Shown one piece after another: positions 25,545 through 33,492 of a DNA stretch of 64,000 bases. A program made the position numbers and the translations under genes. The stretch is from Nocardioides sp. URHA0020 (GTDB lineage: Bacteria; Actinomycetota; Actinomycetes; Propionibacteriales; Nocardioidaceae), in assembly GCF_000620705.1 (NCBI RefSeq), contig NZ_KK211168.1, forward strand, positions 58,243 to 122,242. The letters are read 5' to 3'. Under the pieces are notes generated by a model. It saw only the letters and a list, made by a program, of their open reading frames with translations, was not told where the DNA came from and ran no database searches. How positions within the stretch are numbered: position 1 is the stretch's first letter; the number at the start of each line of letters is the position of its first letter.

Positions 25545-26710
25545 CCGCCGTCGCGGCACCACCGGTCGCGACCGTGCCGCTGGTGCGCGCGCAGGTGCGT
25601 GACCTGCTGATGCGCACCCCTGCCTTCGCCGCGCTGCCCGAGCACGAGCGTCGCGACCTGGCGCACGGGCTGGTCAACGTCGGTCAGTACCTCGCCGACG
25701 CCGGGGGCACGACGCGCGACCTGCCGCTGGCACTGTCGGCCGAGCCCGTGCGGGCCCTGGACGACCCGCCGCGCCCGGACACGGCCGGTCAGGACTTCGG
25801 CGACCAGGGCGGGGCGCAGGCCGCCGATGCCGGCGTCGACGCCCTCGGCAACGCCATCGACAACGTCGACTTCCCGGGCTTCGTCGCCGGGCTCATCGAC
25901 GGCGTCTTCAACGCGATCGTGACGTCGTCGATCAAGCAGATGGAGGCCTTCGCCGAGCTGGTGAAGAACGTGTCCAAGAGCGTGGACGCGTTCATGAAGG
26001 ACAACGTGTCCGAGGACCAGGCGCGGGACTACCTCGTGGACCGCTACCCGGACCACCTCGAGGTGGACACGACCGGTGACAAGGCGACCATCGCGCCACG
26101 CTCCGACGCCGACACCGACGCGATGCCCGACTTCTTCGGCGACCTCGGTCTCGCCGCCCCGGTCGACTCCCTCGACGAGGACACGATCGAGCAGCAGCTC
26201 GTGCCCGCGGCGCGCAAGAAGATGGCGATGGACCGCCAGCAGGTGCTGCTCTCGCTGGTCCTGATGGGGATCAACCGGCTGATCGTCACCGACGGCTCCA
26301 TCAAGGCGACCGTGGTCTTCCAGCTCGACACCCGCGACAAGATCACCAAGAAGCGGGCCCGCACGATGGACTACAACCGCACCCAGAACGAGAAGTACTC
26401 CCGCTCGCGCTGGGGCTGGATCTTCTCGCCGAGCAGCACCTACACCTCGGACACGACCACGCAGATCAACGTCAACACGGTCAACAAGGACGACAGCGAG
26501 GCGAAGGTCGACCTCAAGACCAAGCTCACCGGTGACGTCAACATCCGGTTCAAGAGCGACGTCTTCCCGCTCGACAAGATGACCGACATCCTCGGGGTCG
26601 TGAAGCCGGAGGCACCCAAGCCGGTGACCCCGGTGCCGGCAGCGGCCGCACCGGCCGCCCCGGCGCCGCTGCCGCCCCTGCCACCGATGCCCGCCACGCC
26701 GGGACGGTGA
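25541..26710 (+). CDS. Array gene 8: paralogue B of the four-member family
   Basis: 389 residues, coupled to the gene before by ATGA. It has the same order of blocks as array gene 2: an N-terminal helix (LLMRTPAFAALPEHERRDLA), VDFPGFVAGLIDGVFNAIVT, KQMEAFAELVKNVSKSVDAFM, LVPAARKKMAMDRQQVLLSL leading into MGINRLIVTDGSIKATVVFQ, and TGDVNIRFKSDVFPLDKM. Unlike the others it has a Lys/Arg/Trp-rich insert (KKRARTMDYN, SRWGWIF) before the last block. The tail is Pro/Ala-rich. No signal peptide. Function unknown. Confidence 0.85.
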   Translation: MTAVAAPPVATVPLVRAQVRDLLMRTPAFAALPEHERRDLAHGLVNVGQYLADAGGTTRDLPLALSAEPVRALDDPPRPDTAGQDFGDQGGAQAADAGVDALGNAIDNVDFPGFVAGLIDGVFNAIVTSSIKQMEAFAELVKNVSKSVDAFMKDNVSEDQARDYLVDRYPDHLEVDTTGDKATIAPRSDADTDAMPDFFGDLGLAAPVDSLDEDTIEQQLVPAARKKMAMDRQQVLLSLVLMGINRLIVTDGSIKATVVFQLDTRDKITKKRARTMDYNRTQNEKYSRSRWGWIFSPSSTYTSDTTTQINVNTVNKDDSEAKVDLKTKLTGDVNIRFKSDVFPLDKMTDILGVVKPEAPKPVTPVPAAAAPAAPAPLPPLPPMPATPGR

Positions 26711-26713
26711 GCC

Positions 26714-27556
26714 ATGGGCGCGTCCCTCGCGGTCAGCCTCGACGCCGCCCTGCGCGACGTGCGCGCCCTCTCCCTGGCGGCGGGCGGGGACCCGCTGCGG
26801 CTCCAGCTGCCACCCGACGGCATCGACGACGCGACGATCGAGCCGGCCGCCGCGGCGGTGCTCGGCTCGCTCTACCTCCTCAGCGAGCTCGAGCAGGTCG
26901 GCGTGGTGCCCTGCGCGGAGCTGCTGGCCAACGAGCGCTGGGGCCTGGGCATCCAGGACCCTGCTGCCGCCGGCCAGCTCGAGGCGTACGCCGCCAGCGT
27001 GCCGCGCTGGCCGCGGGCGCCGATGCGCGAGCAGCTCTTCGCCCGGCTCTTCGGCACGCCGGTCGAGCCGGACGCCGTCCCCGGCCGTCCGTCGATCGCC
27101 GCGGCGCCCCTGGGCAACGAGGCGTTCGAGGAGCTGCTGGCCGGCTACTGCGACGCGATCGCCACCTTCGACCCGCACGGGCTGCCCCGCACCCGTGGCG
27201 GCCTGCGGCTGGCGGGGGACCGGCTGCGCGCGAACCTGTCGCCGCGGCAGTACGGCAACACGCTGATCGTCGCGAAGCCGCTCGTCGAGCAGCTCCGGTC
27301 GTCGCTGGACCTGCTGGCCCTCCAGGGCGTCGGCGACCTCTTCCACGTCAGCGGCACCTGGGCGGTGGTCCGAGCCATGCAGCCGTCCGGCTCGGTCGAC
27401 ATCGGCCGCCACCTCGACCGGGGCCAGTCGGGTCGGACCGTGGTCTCCTCGGTGGGCTACCCGTCGGTGCCCGACCTGGTCGACGGCACCCTGACCCAGG
27501 CCGCGGACGTGTGGCTGACCGCGACCGGGTTCGCCGCCCAGCCGGTCGGGCGGTGA
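26714..27556 (+). CDS. Array gene 9: unknown protein
   Basis: 280 residues, starting 3 bases after the stop of paralogue B. Mostly helical with short strands: IEPAAAAVLGSLYLLSELEQ, PMREQLFARLFGTPVEPD and LLAGYCDAIATFDPHGLP. The C-terminal half contains LLALQGVGDLFHVSGTWAVV and ADVWLTATGF. There are no membrane segments and no recognisable active-site motif. It lies between two paralogues, so it probably acts with them. Confidence 0.75.
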   Translation: MGASLAVSLDAALRDVRALSLAAGGDPLRLQLPPDGIDDATIEPAAAAVLGSLYLLSELEQVGVVPCAELLANERWGLGIQDPAAAGQLEAYAASVPRWPRAPMREQLFARLFGTPVEPDAVPGRPSIAAAPLGNEAFEELLAGYCDAIATFDPHGLPRTRGGLRLAGDRLRANLSPRQYGNTLIVAKPLVEQLRSSLDLLALQGVGDLFHVSGTWAVVRAMQPSGSVDIGRHLDRGQSGRTVVSSVGYPSVPDLVDGTLTQAADVWLTATGFAAQPVGR

Positions 27557-27559
27557 GTG

Positions 27560-28990
27560 ATGACGGCTGCGGTCCTGGAGCGATCACCGGCGCTGCCCGG
27601 TCCGTTCTCGACGCGCCCGGACCCGCGCGGCGTCGTACCGACCCCGGCGACCCGAGCCCTCGTCGCCAGCCAGGTCAACGCGATCCTCGCCGCGGCGCCG
27701 TCCTTCCACCAGCTCTCGACCGACGACCAGCGCGAGCTCTCCCGGCACATGCACCACATCGCGTCGTACGCCGCCGAGCTCGTGCGCGACGACTGGTGGC
27801 AGTCCGCGAGGCTCGAGCAGCGTCCCGTGCTCAAGCAGACCACGACCCTGCGCCCGCCCCCGGTCGCGCGCAGCCAGGCCGCCAGCGACAACCTCGGCGC
27901 CGGCGCCACCTCGCGGGTGGGCGAGGTGACGAGGCAGACCCTCAAGGCGATCGCCTTCCCGGAGTTCGTCGCCGACCTGATCCGCTCGACCTTCCGGGCG
28001 ATCATGGACGCGAGCATCCAGCAGCTCGACGCGATCCGCGCGCTGCTCGGCAACGTCTCCGGCACCGTCGACGAGTTCGAGGCGTCGAACATCACCGACA
28101 GCCAGGCCCGCGAGTGGCTGGCCCAGCAGTACGGCACGCACCTCCAGCTGCGCGGCGGCAAGCTCGCCGCTCGCGCGGACGCCCCCGAGACGCCCCCGAA
28201 GTGGCAGGACCAGCTCGGCCTCACCGGCTCCGTCGACCTCCACGACGAGGACTCCATCGAGGAGACCCTGGTGCCGGCCGCCCGGCGCAAGCTGAGCCAG
28301 GGACGACTGGAGACGCTGTCGCTGCTGGTGCTGATGGGCACCGAGCGGATCGTGGTCACCGGGGGGAAGATCCGGGCCACGATGGCCTTCCACATCGACG
28401 CCTCCGACGCCGCCCGCGAGGCCAACGCCTCGGAGTTCGACCTGCGGGTCACGGCGGCCGGCAGCGTCGGCTTCGGCCCCTGGTCGGCCTCGGTGAGCAC
28501 CTCGGTCGGCTACGTGTCGACGTCGAAGTCGGAGAGCGAGTCGGAGATCAACGTCGCTGCCGACCTCACCGGCGAGGTGGAGCTGCACTTCCGCAGCGAC
28601 CCCGTGCAGCTCAACCGGCTGATCGGCGAGGGCGCGATCGGCCAGATCGTGGCGAACACCCCCGCCCCGGCCGCCAACGCCGAGGCCATCCCGTGGGGCA
28701 CCTCACCGGACGCGCGGGTGGCGCCGACCGCGCGGCGGACCAGCGCCCGCATCGACGCTCCGATGCGGGCCGCGCCCACGATGATGACCCCACCGCCGGT
28801 CCCGCCGGCCACCCCGCGCGCCGCGCCGCCGGTCACGCCGCCGGTCACGCCGCCGGCTCGGACCCCTCCCGGAACGCCGCCTGCCGTGACCCCACCGGCC
28901 ACCCCACCGGCCACCCCACCGGCCACCCCACCGACGATCCCGCCGGCGACGCCTCCCGCAGCGACCCCACCAGCACCGACCCCGAGGTGA
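27560..28990 (+). CDS. Array gene 10: paralogue C with Pro/Thr repeat tail
   Basis: 476 residues from ATG 27560, 3 bases after the previous stop; a GTG directly before it is the alternative. Shared blocks: the N-terminal helix (AAPSFHQLSTDDQRELSRHM), IAFPEFVADLIRSTFRAIMD, QQLDAIRALLGNVSGTVDEF, LVPAARRKLSQGRLETLSLL leading into MGTERIVVTGGKIRATMAFH, and DLTGEVELHFRSD. The last ~75 residues are low-complexity Pro/Thr/Ala from short tandem DNA repeats (four near-copies of a 12-base unit around 28890-28935). Such tails often project from assemblies, but that is inference. Confidence 0.85.
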   Translation: MTAAVLERSPALPGPFSTRPDPRGVVPTPATRALVASQVNAILAAAPSFHQLSTDDQRELSRHMHHIASYAAELVRDDWWQSARLEQRPVLKQTTTLRPPPVARSQAASDNLGAGATSRVGEVTRQTLKAIAFPEFVADLIRSTFRAIMDASIQQLDAIRALLGNVSGTVDEFEASNITDSQAREWLAQQYGTHLQLRGGKLAARADAPETPPKWQDQLGLTGSVDLHDEDSIEETLVPAARRKLSQGRLETLSLLVLMGTERIVVTGGKIRATMAFHIDASDAAREANASEFDLRVTAAGSVGFGPWSASVSTSVGYVSTSKSESESEINVAADLTGEVELHFRSDPVQLNRLIGEGAIGQIVANTPAPAANAEAIPWGTSPDARVAPTARRTSARIDAPMRAAPTMMTPPPVPPATPRAAPPVTPPVTPPARTPPGTPPAVTPPATPPATPPATPPTIPPATPPAATPPAPTPR

Positions 28991-28995
28991 GTGAC

Positions 28996-30234
28996 ATGCT
29001 CAAGCCCGCCACGACCAGATCAGTCACGCTGACGGGGCCGTACGCCCAGCTGCCGCGGGGCACCATCGCGCCGACCCCGGCCGTCCAGGAGCTCGTCGGC
29101 ACCCAGATCCGAGCCCTCCTGCACGCGAGCCCGTCGTACTACCAGCTCGACGAGGGCACCCGGGACAAGCTCGAGCACGACCTGAACAAGATCGCCGGGT
29201 ACGGCGCCGCGCTGGTGCAGGAGCAGTTCGCCCAGACGTCGAGGCTCGGCCAGATCCCCGTCTACAAGGCGCCACCGGCTCCGGCTCCGATCACGCCGGC
29301 CCACGCGCAGGCGATCGCCGGACCGTCCGCTCGTCAGGCCGCCGGACCGCTGGATCCGCCTCCACCGCCGGTCGACGCCGACCGGTTCGACGACCGGGCG
29401 GTCAGCCTGATGGCGGGCGTCACGAAGGACACCCTGAACGCCGTCGCGTTCCCGAGCTTCGTCGCCGACCTGATCAACGGCACGTTCAACGCGATCGTGA
29501 ACGCGTCGATCAAGCAGATGGAGGCGTTCGGCAACCTGCTGGCCAACGTCGCCAAGACCGTCGACCAGTTCATGGCCGACAACATCACCGACAACCAGGC
29601 CAAGGACTGGCTGGTCAGCAAGTACCCGTACCACCTGAAGGTCGACACCAGCCAGGGCGACCCGAGGGTCGTCGTCCGCCCGGAGGCTGCGGACAAGGAG
29701 CCACCGTCGCTCAAGGCCGACCTCGGCCTCGACCAGGACGTCGACCTCGACGAGGACGCGATCGCCGAGACCCTGGTGCCGGCGGCGCGCCGGTCGCTGG
29801 CCCAGCAGCGGCACCAGATGCTCTCGACGATGGTGCTGATGGGGATCAACCGGATCGTCGTGACCAGCGGCCGGATCCGGGCCAAGCTCGACTTCCACAT
29901 CGACGCCTCCGACCAGGGCAAGGCCGACAGCGCCAGCAGGTTCGAGGAGCACAACACGACCGCCGCCGGCGGCGGCTTCCTCGGCTTCGGCGTGGTGTCC
30001 GTCAACTCCGTGGCCTACGTCAGCACGCAGAGCAGGTCGGCCTCCGACGAGATCAACGCCTCGGTGGACCTGATGGGGGAGGTGGACCTGAAGTTCAAGA
30101 GCGACGTCTTCCCGCTCGAGCGCTTCGCGCAGCCCGGCATGATCGGCCTGCTGCAGGGCAACACGGCCAACCCGGCGGCGAACCCGCCGGCCGGCGCGAA
30201 CGCCGCCAACCCCCGAGCGGGCGACGCGGCCTGA
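28996..30234 (+). CDS. Array gene 11: paralogue D of the four-member family
   Basis: 412 residues from ATG 28996; a GTG at 28987 overlapping the previous stop would add three residues. All shared blocks are present: HASPSYYQLDEGTRDKLEHD, VAFPSFVADLINGTFNAIVN, KQMEAFGNLLANVAKTVDQF, LVPAARRSLAQQRHQMLSTM, MGINRIVVTSGRIRAKLDFH and DLMGEVDLKFKSDVFPLERF. It ends in a short Asn/Ala/Pro tail. It is closest in pattern to paralogues B and C in the central block. No signal peptide. The last member before the second SARP-type element. Confidence 0.85.
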   Translation: MLKPATTRSVTLTGPYAQLPRGTIAPTPAVQELVGTQIRALLHASPSYYQLDEGTRDKLEHDLNKIAGYGAALVQEQFAQTSRLGQIPVYKAPPAPAPITPAHAQAIAGPSARQAAGPLDPPPPPVDADRFDDRAVSLMAGVTKDTLNAVAFPSFVADLINGTFNAIVNASIKQMEAFGNLLANVAKTVDQFMADNITDNQAKDWLVSKYPYHLKVDTSQGDPRVVVRPEAADKEPPSLKADLGLDQDVDLDEDAIAETLVPAARRSLAQQRHQMLSTMVLMGINRIVVTSGRIRAKLDFHIDASDQGKADSASRFEEHNTTAAGGGFLGFGVVSVNSVAYVSTQSRSASDEINASVDLMGEVDLKFKSDVFPLERFAQPGMIGLLQGNTANPAANPPAGANAANPRAGDAA

Positions 30235-30237
30235 GCG

Positions 30238-30254
30238 GCGACGCGACGGTGACG
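30238..30254 (+). promoter_or_regulatory. Candidate SARP-binding direct repeat upstream of the amidase-protease gene
   Basis: GCGACG at 30238-30243 and GTGACG at 30249-30254 are 11 bases apart. The core GACGCGACGGTGACGG is identical to that at 16715-16730, and the next bases (AGCCCGACG versus GGCCGACG) are also similar. It lies 88 bases before GTG 30342, close to the 78-base spacing at the array head, so this gene probably has its own copy of the regulated promoter. Confidence 0.6.
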
Positions 30255-30341
30255 GAAGCCCGACGTGCCTGCGATGCCGCCGTGACCGCCGTGGCGTTCG
30301 ATGACGGGTGCCCCGCTCGATCCCGTCGTGAGGAGACCGTC

Positions 30342-32537
30342 GTGAATTCACCCCTGCTGGTCCTGGACCCCGGACACGGCGGCAGCCAGCCTGCCGGAGC
30401 CTCGAGCCCCAACCGCGGCACCGGCGCGGGCGGGCTGCTGGAGAAGGAGGTCGCCCTCGACGTGGCTCGTCGCGCGCGCGACCGCCTGACCCGCGACCAC
30501 GTCGTGGTCCTCACCCGGGACAGCGACACCAACCTGTCCCTGGCCGAGCGGGCCGACACCGCGAAGAAGCTCCACGCCGCGGCGTTCGTCTCGGTGCACT
30601 TCAGCGGCTCCGACCCGGCGGTCGACCGGACCGACGTCGTCGTCGCCACGACGGCCTCGGCGTCGAGCCGGGCACTGGCCGACAACATCAAGCGCCGGGT
30701 GGGCGCCGCGACCGGCTCGGGCGGCGACGTGCTGCGCGCCGACCTCGGCCAGCTCGCCGCCGACCGGCACGACCCCGCGACCGCGGCCTGCCTCGTGGAG
30801 ATCGCGTCCCTGGCCGCCCCGCACCGTGCGCAGCTGCTCGCCGACCCGGCGTACCGCGACCAGCTCGCCGAGGCCCTCGCGATCGCGATCCGCGAGTCCG
30901 TCGCCGGGGGCGCGGCGCCGATGGCGAGGCCGCAGTGGGTGGCGGCCCAGGGCTACGGGCGCGCGGCGTCGATCTACCCGCCCGAGACGCCGAGCGACTA
31001 CAGCATCACCGGGCTCGTGAGCGCCGCTGCGATCTGGGCGGACTGGTTCCTGCGGCGGGCGACCTGGGAGGCCGGCGTCCCCGACTCGGAGGTCATGAAG
31101 TTCCCGCACAGCGCGATCTGCCAGCTCAAGCTGACCTCCACGACCGGCCAGCTCGCCTGGGGCACCGGCTTCTACATCGCCGACGAGGTGCTGCTCACCT
31201 GCGGGCACAACTTCTACGACGCCGCCGACGGCTGGGAGACCGCGAGCATCGAGGTGCTGCCGGCGTACAGCCCGCGCGCCTCGACGTACCCGACGAAGTC
31301 CTTCACCGTGACCTGGCGCGACAACGTGCACCCGAAGTGGGCCGCCAGCAACGACAGCGGCTTCGACCTGGCCGTCCTGCCGGTGCCGGGACTGCCCTCG
31401 CAGGCCGGCAACTTCACCCTCGCGAACGTGTCGCTGTCCCAGGAAGTGCCGATCGTCGTGTGCGGCTACGGCAAGGTCGACGGGACCGCCTTCGAGACCC
31501 AGGGCCAGCGGATGGACGGCGCCCACATCGGCCAGGCCGACTACGACCTCGTCTACTACCCGATGATGACCGAGGGCGGTCACAGCGGATCACCGGTCTT
31601 CAGCGGCCGGATGGTGATCGGCGTGCACACCGGGCCCAAGCCCGACCTGCGGATGAACCGCGCCGTGCTCCTCACGCCGGAGAAGGAGGACTGGATCATC
31701 TCCAAGGCCGGCTCGGGCGTCGCGTTCGGCCAGAGCCTGGGGCGCCGGGGCTCGGCGCTGGGTGTCGACTCGACCTCGACGCAGAGCGCGCAGTCGGACC
31801 AGGTGCGGGTCGACGTGGGCCGGTCCGTGGCGCGCGCCGAGGCCGGAGGCGACTACACGAAGGTCCACCACGACTCCGCCCGCCTGAACTTCGGCATCGG
31901 CTCCTGGACGCTGGCGCGGATCGCGACGGTGCTCGACACCATCGAGGGCTACGCCGCGGCCAACGGGCTCACGGCCGACCTGGTCGCGCCGTTCGGCGGT
32001 CAGGCCGGCTTCGACGCCGTCAGGGCGGCGTGCCGGACCGGTCAGGCGGAGCCGCTGTCGGCCGCGCAGGAGTCCCAGCTCCAGACGATGGCCCGGATCA
32101 CCTCGCTGCACCCCGCCCAGGACCTGCAGCTGGCCGCGGACGTCAAGGCCGACCTGGACTGGATCGGCTCGTCCGGGACCAACCCGGACATCCCCTGGTA
32201 CCCCTTCATCGACGGTGGCATGGGTGCGATCACCGAGATCGCCGCCCACGTGCTGGTGCACGCGCTGCACCAGTCCGGCCGCGGTGCGACCGACGGCAGC
32301 AACGGGCTGCCGAAGCGGTTCAAGGAGGTCATCGCCGGCTTCGGCGGCGAGGCGAAGATGGGCGCCGACATGGTCTCCGGCGCGGTCACCGAGCGGATGT
32401 GGCTGGAGGCGCTGGCGGCGCGGGTCGTCGCCAACGTCCGGTCCGACCTGCAGGCCGGCGTGACCAACCGCTACACCAAGGTCTTCGCGGACTGGGGCTC
32501 CTCGGGCCTGTCGTACTACTTCACTCCCGCGAGCTGA
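30342..32537 (+). CDS. Amidase / trypsin-like protease / lysozyme-like fusion
   Basis: 731 residues from GTG 30342, with AGGAG 6 bases upstream. Domain 1 (1-190) is an N-acetylmuramoyl-L-alanine amidase (Amidase_3), with zinc ligands H12 (LDPGHGG), E34 and H86 (VSVHFSG) and catalytic E153 (LVEIASL). Domain 2 (about 250-460) is a V8/trypsin-like serine protease with H289 (LLTCGHNFY), D342 (GFDLAVLP) and S415 (EGGHSGSPVF). Domain 3 (about 500-731), with ARLNFGIGSW, resembles the lysozyme-like region of array gene 1. No signal peptide is visible. The protein would cut peptidoglycan and protein. It overlaps the convergent SARP gene by 17 bases. Confidence 0.88.
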   Translation: MNSPLLVLDPGHGGSQPAGASSPNRGTGAGGLLEKEVALDVARRARDRLTRDHVVVLTRDSDTNLSLAERADTAKKLHAAAFVSVHFSGSDPAVDRTDVVVATTASASSRALADNIKRRVGAATGSGGDVLRADLGQLAADRHDPATAACLVEIASLAAPHRAQLLADPAYRDQLAEALAIAIRESVAGGAAPMARPQWVAAQGYGRAASIYPPETPSDYSITGLVSAAAIWADWFLRRATWEAGVPDSEVMKFPHSAICQLKLTSTTGQLAWGTGFYIADEVLLTCGHNFYDAADGWETASIEVLPAYSPRASTYPTKSFTVTWRDNVHPKWAASNDSGFDLAVLPVPGLPSQAGNFTLANVSLSQEVPIVVCGYGKVDGTAFETQGQRMDGAHIGQADYDLVYYPMMTEGGHSGSPVFSGRMVIGVHTGPKPDLRMNRAVLLTPEKEDWIISKAGSGVAFGQSLGRRGSALGVDSTSTQSAQSDQVRVDVGRSVARAEAGGDYTKVHHDSARLNFGIGSWTLARIATVLDTIEGYAAANGLTADLVAPFGGQAGFDAVRAACRTGQAEPLSAAQESQLQTMARITSLHPAQDLQLAADVKADLDWIGSSGTNPDIPWYPFIDGGMGAITEIAAHVLVHALHQSGRGATDGSNGLPKRFKEVIAGFGGEAKMGADMVSGAVTERMWLEALAARVVANVRSDLQAGVTNRYTKVFADWGSSGLSYYFTPAS

Positions 32538-33243
32538 TCGTCCCGCAGCCGGCCATCATCGACTGCAGGGCGCTGCTCGGGCGTACGCCGAGCTCGTCGG
32601 CGAGGATCGAGCGGCACCGCTCGAACTGGTGGATCGCCTCGACGACGTTCGCCTCCGCGAGGTGGACGCCGATGACGGAGCGGTGCGCGCTCTCCCGCAG
32701 CGGGTCCGCGTGCACCGCGGCCAGCGCGGCGTCCAGCGCCAGGTCGTAGCGCCTCGCGCGCAGGTGGCGCTCCGAGAGCCGCTCGAGGGCGTGCAGCCGG
32801 AGCTGGCGGATCCGCTCGCGGTCCACGACCAGCCAGTCCTCGTCCCAGCCCGGCAGCAGGTCGGCCTCGAAGAGCTCCGGACCGAGGCCCTCCAGGCCCT
32901 GGTCGATCGCGGCGGCCGCCGTGAAGAGCTCGTCGACGTCGACGTCGACGCAGCTGCGGAGGCTGAGCGCGCCCCGGTCCTCGTGGAGCAGGGCCGCGCG
33001 CGCCTTGGCCAGCCGCCACAGGCTGTTGCGCAGCCGGGCGGCCGACGCCGGTGCCTCCGACCCGGGCCACAGCTGTCGGCGTACCGCGTCGCGGTCGGCC
33101 GCGCCGTGCAGCGCCAGGAGGGTCAGCAGGCGCCGGGCGTCGCGGCTCACCCCGGACTTCGGCAGCTGGGGCGTCGCGGTCAGCTGCCACCGTCCGAGCA
33201 GCCGCAGTCGCGGGCCCGGTGGTAGCCCAGGTGGTTCGAGCAC
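32521..33243 (-). CDS. Second SARP-family regulator (BTAD)
   Basis: 240 residues. A winged-helix part (about 1-90: LRLLGRWQLT, then SRDARRLLTLLALHGAADRD, then RLRNSLWRLAKAR) is followed by a BTAD region with LLPGWDEDWLVVDRERIRQL, HADPLRESAHRSVIGVHLAE and RCRSILADELGVRPS. It is clearly a diverged paralogue of the SARP at 15641: the D-W-x-x-x-(D/E)-R-E-R-x-R-Q-L stretch is the same. The two genes bracket the array. It converges on the amidase-protease gene with a 17-base tail overlap. Confidence 0.88.
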   Translation of the reverse strand: MLEPPGLPPGPRLRLLGRWQLTATPQLPKSGVSRDARRLLTLLALHGAADRDAVRRQLWPGSEAPASAARLRNSLWRLAKARAALLHEDRGALSLRSCVDVDVDELFTAAAAIDQGLEGLGPELFEADLLPGWDEDWLVVDRERIRQLRLHALERLSERHLRARRYDLALDAALAAVHADPLRESAHRSVIGVHLAEANVVEAIHQFERCRSILADELGVRPSSALQSMMAGCGTISSRE

Positions 33244-33492
33244 GACTGCTCCTCAACGCGATCTCACGCCGTCGACAGGCAGCGCGCCCCCACGGTGCCC
33301 CCGAGAACCCAGGGCCGTCATCCCCGGACCGTCGGGTGCCGAGGCGATGGTGCAGTCCCGAGTCTTCTCGGGTCATCGGGGCATCGCCATAGTGCATTCG
33401 GGCCATGCGCCCCACGCAGCCGCTCAGGGCGACTCGGGTCGGCCGCTCAGGTCGGCCGCCGACCGACCGATCGGGTGGGGGAGGAGGCAGAG
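33244..33492. other. Divergent intergenic region between SARP 2 and kinase-like gene
   Basis: 249 bases carrying the promoters of both genes. Near the right end GGTCGGCCG recurs in a short direct repeat (about 33437-33463), and GGGGGAGGAGG lies just before the ATG of the kinase-like gene. The 16-base element of the array is not found here. Confidence 0.35.

Noticed and set aside
16807..32537. Array as a contractile injection system, tailocin or prophage
   Set aside because: No sheath, tube, baseplate, spike, portal, terminase or integrase can be recognised, and no attachment-site repeats or tRNA gene border the region.
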